Source of the DNA: Larix sibirica
Lineage: Eukaryota > Streptophyta > Pinopsida > Pinales > Pinaceae
Assembly: GCA_004151065.3 (NCBI GenBank)
Contig: NWUY0300109781.1
Coordinates: forward strand, 21,290-43,107
Direction of reading: 5' to 3'
DNA: 21,818 nucleotides
A model generated the notes under the pieces. The model searched no databases and was not told the DNA's origin. It saw nothing but the letters and a program-made list of their open reading frames with translations. Both the position numbers and the translations under genes were made by a program. Below, in pieces: positions 1 to 10,039 of the stretch (position 1 is its first letter; every line of letters starts with the position of its first letter).

Positions 1-1555
1 CTGTTATCCTCCTCAAGCTCGTTAAAAAACAAAGAGGTACTCATCAATCATGATGGGGAAAAAGGGAAAAGGGACACGTGTTTGAACTTGTATTAATGGT
101 AGCGAGTCACTCTTGAATATGACATCCTTTCACCCTTTTGATCAAGGTTGGGAAATTCGCTTGTATCATTGATCATACTCCTCCATAAGTCCATTCATTA
201 GTTTGTGATCCTTGTTGATTCAATACAGCCAAGACAATTTTCATGTCAAATTGTTCAAGAGAAGTCCTCCATTGCATCGAGCCTCATTGTGTCAAAAGAG
301 AATCAACATATAAGCCTTCTTTTGCATCAACCTATTTTGCAGTCATTAAGCCTTCTTTCGTGTTGGCCATCCCTGAGTTAGTCCTAAATTTACTCCGTAT
401 TTAGAATCACTTCAAAAGCCTTTGTTCCTGTTTCGTGTCGATGATGGGGGAAACATCATGGTGTTATAACCAAATTTGGCACTTCTCTGTCCATGACGAC
501 ACTTATATGTCTTGGTCGCATGACGACACTTCTTGAAGGTTACTGTGGATCACACAAAATGACACTATGGATGGAAGAGCCTTATTTTGGAGCTCAGTAA
601 GGTGGCCTTAACTTATTCATTCATTATCCAACAGTTTGGGATCTTTTGACCACATTTGGAGACCAAAACATCCCATGAAAAGCCATCAAAATGGCATATT
701 TTCATGTTTTTCCACCCATGCGCAAGTTGCACATGGCTCACCAGCGTGTGGTGTGCACCTTCCCCATTTCCCACTAGCGTGTGCCTTTAAAAAATCCAAA
801 ACAATATAAAGAAATATTGAAATTTGGGTGGGTTGGGTGGTTTTTGGAACTTCCTCCTCGGTTACAACTGCTCCCTCCTCAACCCAAACTTTTTCTTCCA
901 CATAAAATAGAGAGAGATTGGCCATGAAGAGGACTCTTATCCCAAGTAATGTTATGCTAGAGAAATTCTCACTCCCTTCCCCATCATTTGTGTCGTAGCT
1001 GCTATCAAACCCTAAGACATCTGATCTGAGTTTGGGATTCTTGGAGAAGAGAAGCACGAGACTCTATATCAAAGGTTTCATGAGGTGCTTGAATAGAAGG
1101 AAGGTAATAATGTACTTGATTCATTCATTAATAAAAGAATATAAATCTTTCCCTTTCCAAACAGTCGTGTTCATGCTTGTACTAGATTTGATTGCTTATT
1201 GATGTTCATTACATTAGTATTTTATGTTCTATTTGAATGTCAATTATTTATTTGTAGTCAAATATGTTTGAGGCAGGCTTTTGAAGTGGTTTTGCAAGTT
1301 ATTTGATTAGAGATCAAGTGAGAAGCTCAAGGATTCAAGGAAAAGGCTAGGATCAACCTTCAAAAATAAGGTACACATCCTTCTTATCCTTCAAACTTTT
1401 TGTTTATTTTACTTGTCGCATAACCTTAGGTGTCTGTTTTTCAAACCCTAGTATGTTGGTGCCCTATTTCCTAACAACAGCCCCATGCGGTATGTTTTGA
1501 TAGGCTGTTATTTTGGCCTTGAGGCGTTAGCTCGTGGTGTTTGCATTGACAACAC
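1..1555. other. No recognisable gene; weak LTR-like signals
   Basis: I see no gene here. A minus-strand open frame at 686-1057 (123 codons) matches nothing I know and has no recognisable domain, so I treat it as chance. On the plus strand there is a purine tract at 443-454 (gatgggggaaac) followed by a TG at 462, and a TATA-like acaatataaa at 801-810. That arrangement would fit a polypurine tract and the start of an old LTR, but I cannot find a second LTR or any pol remnant upstream. The LTR reading is a guess. Confidence 0.3.
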
Positions 1556-1762
1556 TATTTTTTTTATAAAATGCATGTATTATCCTTTGTATATTAATAG
1601 AAAGTAGAACTCTATCAAAAAGGAACTTTTGTGATAAGAACAATGCACCTTCGATATTTTTTTATTTTTTTATAAAATGCATGTATTATCCTTTGTGTAT
1701 TAATAGAAAGTAGAACTCTATCAAAAAGGAACTTTTGTGATAAGAACAATGCACCTTCGATA
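1556..1762. repeat. Tandem duplication, two ~100-bp copies, 106-bp period
   Basis: Positions 1556-1656 and 1663-1762 are near-identical. Both run from a T-rich stretch followed by tataaaatgc through to caccttcgata. The only differences I see are the length of the T run and one substitution (tttgtatatt against tttgtgtatt). The near identity suggests a recent duplication compared with the surrounding decayed elements. No coding function is apparent. Confidence 0.93.
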
Positions 1763-2320
1763 AATTCTGGAAAATAAAGGAAGGGAATGAATTAAAAAAT
1801 GATCAACATGAAACTTTTGGCATAGGATTGTTCATTGAATTTTGTGATAATATTTGCTAGCAATTTTCATAGATATGAAAATCTAGGCATGGGGAATTTT
1901 GAGCAACCCAATCGGGAGATACTACAATGCCTTTCTAAGAAGAAAAGTCATGCAAACTATATAAAGTATGATGAATTGATCTTAAGTTCATTTCAAGAAA
2001 TTGTAGAAGTTAATCATAGGGGAAAACATTTTTTAAATCTTTGAGGGACTCACTTGAAAGGACATATATATATCTACTTTTCACTTACGATACAAAATAT
2101 AATGGAAAGAACCCAATGACAACGTTCTTGTAGGCAAGTTCATGTAATTATATCTTGAGCCATGATTTTGAAAACTTATGAAAATTTATTTCACAAAAAT
2201 GTACAACAAGAAGAAAAAAGAAGCTTGAAAGGAAATTTATAGATATACTTTCACAGTTCGCATGTTATATTTAGTGTATGTTATTATCGATTCATTCATA
2301 CACTGACCTTGTACTTAATA

Positions 2321-2434
2321 AATTTTATAGGGAAATCTTAACAATAAAATATGAATAATTTGATTATATGAAAAAAAATTTATAGGGAAATCTTAGCAAT
2401 AAAATATGAATAATTTGATTATATGAAAAAAAAA
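2321..2434. repeat. Tandem duplication, ~55-bp period
   Basis: Two adjacent copies begin at about 2,321 and 2,377. Each contains tatagggaaatctta, then aataaaatatgaataatt, then an A run. The copies differ by a base or two (cttaacaat against cttagcaat) and by the length of the T and A runs. The A run at the end of each copy is a plausible slippage or mispairing point. Confidence 0.92.
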
Positions 2435-2887
2435 CTTTTTGGAATGTCCAAGATGGTATAAAGGGAGATGGTGAAGAGATATGTGCAATTGTGATGTAGT
2501 AAGTTCACCAACCCAATACCAAAGTGCAACAAAAGTATGTAATCAAATGACTAGTTTTATCAAATAAAAACTTATTGATTCAAAGAAATTAAACCTTATC
2601 ATTGAAACATCAAATCATGTTTTGTTTTTTTACAAATTCTTTAGAAATGATTGCATTTAAGACATAAGATTGAAGAACAAGGCAAAAAAAGGTTGATCAC
2701 AAAATATGTGAAGACTATATGTGTTTTTTTGAACCTATGTATCCATGTATCAAATGTTTGTTCTTACCTTCATATATATATAATTGCAATCAATCACACA
2801 TTCTTCATAGATTCTTAGGTTTGCATAGGAACCATTAGATAGACTTAATGACATTGGATTGGATAGAAGTTGCAACTATATGTTGCA

Positions 2888-2947
2888 CTTACAATATATA
2901 AACAATGAATTTGTAAACTTACAATATATAAACAATGAATTTGTAAA
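2888..2947. repeat. Perfect 30-bp tandem duplication
   Basis: The 30-bp unit starting cttacaatatataaacaatg at 2888 is repeated exactly at 2918. Perfect identity suggests a recent replication-slippage event. There is no sign of coding. Confidence 0.95.
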
Positions 2948-3324
2948 CAAACATTTTATGTAATTTATATACATCGTTCAATTGTAACAATACATAACTT
3001 TTTACAACTAAACCTTATTATGTCGAAACATGGAAATAAAAAATAAAGATGAGCTAAATGGGTAATCGATTAACATGGGTACGAGAAAAGTCTTTGAAGC
3101 AATGTGTGAAACTCACGAAGCTTTGCATTATTTATATTAGTTATACAATAGTATAAAAAGACAAATTTATGATTAAAAACAAACAACTAAAATTTAGATA
3201 TAAATGACTATTTTTTTTGTCAAATAACTAATAGTGTTATATTGCCAATCACATATAACCCTACTAAATTTATGACTAAAAAAACTTTGTTATTTATTGG
3301 TTGTTTTAATTTGTCAACTTGTAA

Positions 3325-3620
3325 TGGATTAGTAGTTTAATTAGACATTAATTGATGTAGTCATTGATTGACTTTAATTGGTAGTATATTTAGTCATTTT
3401 AATCATTAATTGTTGTCAACTTCTTGTGTAGTTAATCATTTTTATTCACTAATTTTCGTTAATTAGTAGTATATTAAGTCATTTTAATCATTAATTGTTG
3501 TTAACTGCTAGTATATTTAATGATTTTTATTCACTAATATCCATCAATTAGTAGTATATTTAGTATTTTTAATCATTAATTGCCATAAACTGGTAGTATA
3601 TTTAATATCAATGTAGTATA
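3325..3620. repeat. Degenerate tandem repeat, ~85-bp period
   Basis: The phrase gtagtatatt, followed by about 25 bases including aatcattaattg, starts at 3381, 3466 and 3551, an 85-bp spacing each time. Diverged partial units lie on both sides (a related ggattagtagtttaatta near 3,325-3,345 and gtagtatatttaat near 3,593). Between these phrases a second shared block, tttttattcactaat, recurs. It looks like an old minisatellite-like array with three to four units. Confidence 0.8.
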
Positions 3621-3809
3621 TTGATATATTGTTTATTAAAACTGCATAATCATTATATTTATTACTAGTTTAGTAGTTTCATATTCATTTATATGATATG
3701 AATAATTTATTAAATACCATGAAATTGTGTAATGCAGTTATTGTACAATATTATCCAATATCAATGAAACATACTTATACTTACTGAAATTTAACAATGT
3801 ATATGTACT

Positions 3810-4008
3810 AAACTTGAATTAAAACATAAAATCAAATAAAAACATATGCACATGACCAACATATATATATATATTATATAATAAAAAAGTAGAATGTCAC
3901 TGAGTTTCCAACTCAAATACACCACTAGATCATGATAAAAGATACATGATTCAACATATAACATTTAAGTAAACTTGAATTAAAACATAAAATCAAATTA
4001 AAACATAT
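3810..4008. repeat. Pair of ~39-bp direct repeats 161 bp apart
   Basis: The stretch beginning aaacttgaattaaaacataa at 3810 recurs at 3971 with about one substitution over 38-39 bp (ending near 3,848 and 4,008). The spacer contains a TA dinucleotide run near 3,860-3,885. The pair could be a small duplication or the remains of a local array. Confidence 0.88.
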
Positions 4009-5479
4009 AATGCATAGATGAACAAGAGCCACATGGTGGCATTGTCCCTACGAAAGAATCTAATACATATTTTTGCAATTATAGTAATAACTAAGTGGAA
4101 AGAATCATTTCTTTTTGAATTGAAAGAAATATCATTAACAAGTGGATTTATGAAACTTACCTACTACTTTGGTGGATTCGGTAAACTAAAAGTGTCCTTT
4201 AGAAAAATTCTCGGTCCAACTCCAAAGCTTTGGAAAAATGGAATAGATGCTTTCCTAATACTTAGCTCAAAATTTGTTTAACACTCTTTCTTACTTATTC
4301 ACTATTCGTTAATAATCATTTTGAAAATGTTTTAGCTTAATGTTAATAATTTAACTTAAAGCTTGAATTCCAACAAAGATGTTTGATAAGATACAAAATA
4401 TTTGGAAATAAATTCATGATTTCACACAAACAGTCATCAATGAGGATTTTTGGACGAAATTTACAATTCAAACTACTATGGTGAGGCAAGATTTAAAACT
4501 CGCCCACATTAGCACTTTCCAAAAATGTTTCAAAAATTGGCTATGGGATTTTGGAATGATCCTTGCTATAAATCATGTGGCGAATTTTCCAAACATTATT
4601 TGCGACGAATTGTTTGTACTCCTTTCGATGGACTCATGAATAAATGCCATAAATAAATTAACATTAAAGGATAGGTTTATAGTGTTTGTAGTGGGTCTCA
4701 AAGACTTAGATGTGGTTAGTTTACAGGTTAGTTTACAAAACTCGCTCGCACGGATAGATTGAAGCTTTCTCCGATGGACCTTTGAAAATATGTCAATAAT
4801 ACTTTAATAAAAAGTTATACGTCATAAGAATTTGTGTTGACTTCAAAAAACTTGTTGTAGGAACTCTTTAGAACTCACACTCTGAATCTTCAAAAGGATT
4901 CCAGTGACGGTAACGTTTTGAGATGAGCTCAAAAAATTCACTATAGCACTTATTTTAAACTATGTTGCATTGCAAGTTGAAAAGATGTGCAACAACCTTA
5001 TAACTCTTAAGGAAACCTCGAAAGACTTGCAACGAATTTATAAAATTTGATTGGGCTATTTTATAATTTGTGTTGATCACCTTCCTTAAATATGCCACAA
5101 ATTTCAAGTAAAAGACTACATCCACCATGTGAATATTCCTTCCATCTCTTTTAGAAGGCTTCATCCATCTATTTTGTCTTTGTAAGGAAGGGTTATGTTA
5201 CTCGTGACCTTTAAAATATACACATTTCCATTTCCTCTGCCCAATTTCACTCCATGGATAATAGAGAGTGAGTTTATCCATCCAATGCCTAAAGCAACAC
5301 CTTCATTTTGACACCTTTTTGGAGTTTATCATGACATTTTTGCAAAAACAAAAAAAAGTACACATTATATTAAGGTTTGAAAAATGTTATAGTGGAAATT
5401 ATATTCTAATTAGCTTATTATTGGAATAAAATTATTGAACACACTCACTAAGTCAACATTCGAAATATCATTGCATAGC

Positions 5480-5597
5480 CCCAATGTTGATTGCATAGCA
5501 TCGAGTGATTCCCCCAATGTTGATTCCACAATGTCGAGTTCAATATCACTATGAATGTCATGCACATCGTCAAGTTCAACATCACTATGAATGTCAT
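5480..5597 (-). repeat. 36-bp repeat inside a short acidic open frame
   Basis: Two 28-bp blocks containing tcactatgaatgtcat start at 5534 and 5570, giving a 36-bp period. A neighbouring ccccaatgttgatt occurs at about 5,480 and 5,513. On the minus strand the 5410-5658 frame (82 codons) reads these as 12-residue acidic repeats of the type DIHSDVELDDVH/DIHSDIELDIVE. A period divisible by three keeps the frame open and may be selection or coincidence. I do not recognise the peptide, and there is no evidence that it is expressed. Confidence 0.7.
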
Positions 5598-5726
5598 CAT
5601 TTTGTGGTTCGACAACATTAATGACATGGACTTTTCGAGCCTTGATATTGCTCTGCATGTGGTTTCATCGTGCGAAAAAATTTTGCTAGCAATATTGTTG
5701 AACAACATTTAAAAGTACACCAATTA

Positions 5727-5788
5727 ACAAAACAAGAGTGTTAAGAGCATATAGAAAGATGCAAAAACAACATACATGAAGATATTAT
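5727..5788 (+). repeat. Direct repeat copy 1, upstream of the pararetroviral relic
   Basis: This roughly 62-bp stretch, beginning acaaaacaag and containing gttaagagcatata then gatgcaaaa, matches 8,793-8,855 in the same orientation. I count about six differences, including one A indel. The two copies lie about 3 kb apart, on either side of the caulimovirid relic. The partner copy reads catataaaaag, which is TATA-box-like. Confidence 0.85.
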
Positions 5789-5847
5789 ACAAAAATGCAA
5801 AAACAACATACATGAAGATATTATACAAAAATGCAAAAACAACATAA
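5759..5847. repeat. 36-bp tandem repeat, two and a half units
   Basis: Units starting atgcaaaaacaacatacatg at 5759 and 5795 are identical over 36 bp, and a partial third unit begins at 5831. The first unit overlaps the end of the dispersed repeat at 5,727-5,788, so the array grew by duplication of that repeat's tail. Confidence 0.92.
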
Positions 5848-6039
5848 GAGGAATAAGCCTTAAAAAGGTGTTGTCATAGATGGGAAGACAAATTCTATTG
5901 GTGATGTCCAACAATTCACATAAACAATGTCCTTTCACAACGGCTAGCTAACCCCATTCATCTCACTAGATTCCTGAAAATTTCAAACATTTGACATCAA
6001 ACATTGGAGAACTATTTCATATGGCATGCAATTTAGGGG

Positions 6040-7130
6040 AGACCTTTACACGTTATAGTTTAATAAAGGAGAAAAAATTGTTGCGTACAAAATTGGAATG
6101 GATAAGCTTGTGTGTCAGTGAAATGAGATTGGAGAAAAGCAAATTGAAAAGGAGTTGCTTGATATCTTTCTTAGAGAACTCAATCCCCCCAAGTCTAATT
6201 CCAATGGCTTGTCGTGCCTTTTCACCTCCATAATGCTCCCAACTACTTTTAGCAATGTATGGACTCCATTTTCCTTCTCTTCTATGAATTTATTGTAGTT
6301 TATATAGATGACAACTTGGTTTTTAGTCCTTCAAACCAAGAACATGATATCCACTTGCAAATTTCCCATGATTTAGTATACAATCATGGAATTGTTCACT
6401 CCAGAGATAAAATTCATGCTTACACAAAAGAAATCAATTTATTAGGTTTGGAAATCAGAAATGGAACTAACAAGACTTAGTCACAGGTGCTTATTCATGT
6501 AAACTAGTTTCCTGAGGTGATGCTTGATGTTAAATAGCTCCAATGATTTTTTGAATATGTTAATTATTTGGTTAATTTCCTAAAAGATCTAAGTAAACAT
6601 AGGCATATCGTTAATACTCGACGCAAGAAAAATCTATAGCCTTGGACATAGCACCACATAAATGTGGTAAACGCAATTAAAGAATGTGTCAAAAGCACCC
6701 TACATTGACAATCCCTTCAAATAACACTTCCATAGTCTGCATAGACACCTCACACTCCTATTAGAGATAAGTCCTCCTTGAGTAGTGTATTGATGGCACT
6801 GAAGCAATATTTCATTATGTTAATGGCTCATTCAATAGTACCCAGCTCAAGTGCCATTTGACAAAAAAGGAAATACTAACAGTGGTTAAAGTTTCAAAAT
6901 CTTTCATAATTTATGTTTTTCCTATCAAGTTTAGTGTTAGGTATGACTATCATAATTTTAAAGCTTTTATGAAACAAAAAATAAATCCAACAATTTCCCA
7001 AGGCAATTACACAAATGGAAATATAAGTTATTACAACAAGATTTCTCAAATGAACATATTGTTGGAATAAAAATGTATTGTTAATGATCTCACTAGATAA
7101 CTTTCACAAAATTCTATGTGGCATGAAGAA
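6040..7130 (+). pseudogene. Endogenous caulimovirid reverse transcriptase/RNase H relic
   Basis: This is a decayed polymerase from an integrated plant pararetrovirus. The best preserved piece is the 6259-6480 frame, with the RT active-site motif YIDD at 6301-6312 followed by LVFS and, about 35 residues on, a LGLEI block. Just upstream (about 6,202-6,260) the same palm region reads on in frame through one stop. Downstream, to about 6,610, the connection block continues in frame across several clustered stops from 6478. It resembles the caulimovirid pattern (HI..FP then LQ.F.G..NY) rather than the Ty3 FLGH..S pattern seen elsewhere in this window. The 6858-7070 frame has an RNase H-like KKEIL...VR.D pattern. 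The N-terminal fingers of RT appear deleted. What remains cannot encode a working enzyme. A diverged Ty3-type element is the alternative. Confidence 0.75.
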
Positions 7131-7149
7131 GGAAGGAGGAATGCTTGCC

Positions 7150-7860
7150 CTCCTCCAACTAACTCGAATAAATTAAGGCTACTACTTTGAATCCCTCATG
7201 TATCCTAAAGTTATCCAAAACTATTATGAAAGCTTGTGCCAAATAATCTTCCAAACCACCCCTATCAACTACTATGGGATTGGATATTTCTATGAGAATC
7301 ACTACTCTCATAGGACTCGGATCGACCAACATGTGTACAAAATCAGAATATTTGACTCTGACATATTGCCACATCAAGTGGTTGATACTTTGCAGCAAAA
7401 TAATCCACATTGGATTATGGTTTGACAAAGACATCACTCCTCCTTGATATTGTCTCCTCCTAATCAAATAGAAGGACCAAAGCTCTATATCTGCCATCCA
7501 CAAGTCTATTGTAGGACTAACCAATCTAAATATAGAGGGATTTACAATTGCTTAAGATCCCTTTAGCACAATACAGTTATAGCCAGTTTCCACACTCATG
7601 ACGCCACCAACCAATGTGGCATATTCCCCGATATTTTCATTCACGCCATGAATATTTATTTTGACATGTTTGTTTATATCCAAACATGTTCATCGTACCA
7701 AGGAAAAGATCCTAACTTGAAGACATATTTGATGATGTTTCCCTTTGGAACATCAATAAATCCAACGAGTCTTATCAGGGTCACAAAAAAAAGCATGGTG
7801 TATTACAACATCATATCATATATACTTATGAAGTATTATTTACTCCACTTGTGATAGTGG
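7150..7860 (+). other. Coding-like sequence after the caulimovirid RNase H, unidentified
   Basis: Plus-strand frames stay fairly open here (7198-7425 and 7648-7854, with further readable stretches between them in shifting frames). The stretch follows the pararetroviral RNase H without an obvious boundary. In several caulimovirid lineages, sequence encoding a poorly characterised C-terminal region or extra ORF follows RNase H, so this may be its remnant. The only local hint is an aromatic-rich segment ending NNPHWIMV near 7,400-7,424. I cannot identify a domain. A 121-codon minus frame at 7159-7524 overlaps it and is probably a shadow. Confidence 0.35.
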
Positions 7861-9497
7861 AAGTATTCATATGCTTACAATACAATGACACTTCACTGTA
7901 GCATTAGCTTGTTGGTTTAAGCTACATCCTTTGCTTGGTTTAAGAAGCAAGGAACATAACCTTATCTGGTATATCTCTCAAAGAACCTGGGCTTATGCAA
8001 ATTATAGTAAGGAACCTAGTGGCTATACTTGCCTAAGAATGAATATCTACGTACAAATGTAGTTAACGTGGTGGAATGCTTGAGAATAGACATTAAATCA
8101 TGAAAAATGGGAAAAATTCGACAAGCGTAAACTCATAAACTTGGACCTGAAAAAAATATAAAAAAAATCCAGAGCCTGAAAAACTCAAAAAAACATGGAA
8201 AAATCTTAAATGGAACTTTCAAGAACATTGAAATTAAGTTAAGGAAAACTGATAATATGGAAAAAAGACCTGAAGGTAGACATCAAATTGGAAATTGACA
8301 CTTGGAACTCGAATAGGAATAAGTATTCTATACACCCAATAATTTAGATAAGTAAAAATATTCCATGTACTCAAATCTGGGTTCTTTTTATATATGCCTT
8401 CATCCCTGCTATAAGAGGCTCGTAATGGTCAAAACTTGTGAAAGTAGAGTGAAGATAGGTATCAATATTGAATCGTTTGAATGAAAAGGATGCAAAACAA
8501 TAAGTTACTTCCAAGTGTTTTTAGTTTTCTCATTGGATTAAAAAATCCAAATGTGGGTTTAAAGTGTGCATAATCTTCATGTGTTGTGATATCAATAAAG
8601 GAATCTTCTTAGGGATACATAAAGGCAATCTCCAGATACATGAAGGTAGCCTTATGCTTACTTTAAAGGGACAAAAATGAGATTTAATTAGGATCAGAAG
8701 TATACTCAATGACTAAAATACTATAAGTTGGGCCGTACCCTACATCCCCTACAATCCCAATCAACAAGCTCCCATTAACTATGGCCCTTACAACAAAACA
8801 AGATTGTTAAGAGCATATAAAAAGATGCAAAAAACGACATAGGTGAAGATATTATCATAACATATGGTGGATGTTTGGCACTCAACCAACATAAGAATAT
8901 ATCCAGCACATCACAAGCATCAATGGGCCTCACCTTAAAGTCAGTTCCACAATCAAATTTATATTATTAGCCATGAGGAATTCGAGCATGGAATATAAAT
9001 ATTACAAGCATATATAAAAAAATGAAAAGGGAAAGAAATATGGGCCCAAGGTCTATAAACAAATCGACTTTAAGCATCTTATTTCATCTGAATCAGTGAA
9101 TTCATGCTCATTCCATGCAAAAGCAATGGGTTTAATGGAGGAGACCAACTGCAAAATTGCCTCTGTCAACTTGTATATGAAACTCATTGCATGTTAGTAC
9201 CCATCTTTTGGGTTGTCAACATTTGAAGTGGTTCTTATTGGGATTCTTTGAAATTCGACAGATGGCAATGAAATCTTTGACAATTTAGATTTCAAATTGA
9301 TCTTATTATCTTTACTATAGTCTAATGTTTCCATATATTTGACAATCGCCTCCGCACCCAATTATCTATTATTGTTTTCCACCTAAAAGTCAATGCCAAG
9401 TTTCAACATACAGTCAATTTGATAAACAAATCAAAATAAATATCACAACGTAAATTCAAACAAAATCCATACACTAACTGGAAATTTGTCTTTTTTT
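7861..9497. other. No recognisable gene
   Basis: This stretch is AT-rich with an A-rich section near 8,140-8,210. The only structure I can support is the second copy of the dispersed repeat at 8,793-8,855. I see no long open frame, RNA gene or element boundary, apart from the likely outer edge of the Ty3 3' LTR at the right end. Confidence 0.55.
8793..8855 (+). repeat. Direct repeat copy 2, downstream of the pararetroviral relic
   Basis: About 90% identical by eye to 5,727-5,788 and in the same orientation. This copy reads gagcatataaaaagatgc, which resembles a TATA box. The tandem expansion seen at copy 1 is absent here, so copy 2 probably keeps the ancestral single-unit state. Confidence 0.85.
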
Positions 9498-9993
9498 CCT
9501 ACAACCCGCCTCGACCAAAATCATATGTAGCCTTCATATTATTTCTTGCTTTCTTGCCTCTGGTACTCTTTGCCAAAAATTCTTCGGAACGCATAGTTTC
9601 CTTCAAATCCTCCCACTATTTGGGAGATAGAGTGAAATCAGTCCTCTCTTTATATTTTCTTTAATTAAATGAAGAAGTTAGTGTTTTTTCTTTGAAATTC
9701 TCTTTTTTTTTAAATTTTATTCTTTAAATGCTTATATGAAATTTCATTCTCAAGCCATTTTCCTTTTTCTTATTCTTTGGTTACTTGAATTTCAAGTTCC
9801 TCCCCTCTAGAAATGTTGGCTCCTCTTTTCAACGGGATTGTTCATTAACAACTTGGGATTTAAAGAATAACATTAATCAAAATCACATCATTTACTTATC
9901 CATGATGTCTAAAGTTCACATAACCGAAATAAAATGTCCTTTTCCAACTTCCAAGGAATTTTTAATAAAGAGGTGGGACCTTGGGATTTTACA
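9498..9993 (-). repeat. Probable 3' LTR of the Ty3 element
   Basis: On the minus strand the LTR would begin TGTAAAATCCC at 9993, directly after the polypurine tract. A TATA-like aatataaagagag lies near 9,644-9,656, about 340 bp into the LTR, as expected of a U3 promoter. The outer end is uncertain. I place it near the GGTCGAGGCGGGTTGTAG at about 9,500-9,517 because LTR ends of related elements often carry a GGTCG...TTACA-type sequence. Confidence 0.55.
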
Positions 9994-10010
9994 TCCCGCC
10001 CCCCTTAAAG
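9994..10010 (-). promoter_or_regulatory. Polypurine tract (plus-strand primer) of the Ty3 element
   Basis: On the minus strand this reads ctttaaggggggcggga and is followed immediately by TG at 9993. A G-rich purine run just downstream of the chromodomain and just before an LTR start is where a retrotransposon primes second-strand synthesis. One C interrupts the purines. Confidence 0.75.
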
Positions 10011-10039
10011 CAAAACCATCACGGTGTTCTCAAAATTTT

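Larger units (their letters stand above)
1763..5990. other. AT-rich intergenic stretch without a recognisable gene
   Basis: This 4.2-kb stretch is strongly AT-rich and holds several short local repeats listed separately. Short open frames occur (plus 1835-2044 and 4018-4281, minus 4955-5164 and 5410-5658), but none shows a domain or motif I recognise. A plus frame at about 4,414-4,636 stays open for some 74 codons and includes a tryptophan-containing stretch. It could be a gene scrap or chance. I can assign no function to any of them. Confidence 0.6.

Noticed and set aside
686-1057. 123-codon minus-strand open frame
   Set aside because: It has no recognisable domain, no sign of conserved composition, and lies antisense to an LTR-like stretch. 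Taken as chance.
3860-3885. TA dinucleotide run considered as a functional microsatellite or an origin-like AT element
   Set aside because: Short TA runs are common in AT-rich plant intergenic DNA, and nothing around it supports a function.
7159-7524. 121-codon minus-strand open frame
   Set aside because: It overlaps plus-strand coding-like sequence following the pararetroviral RNase H and shows no domain. Treated as a shadow.
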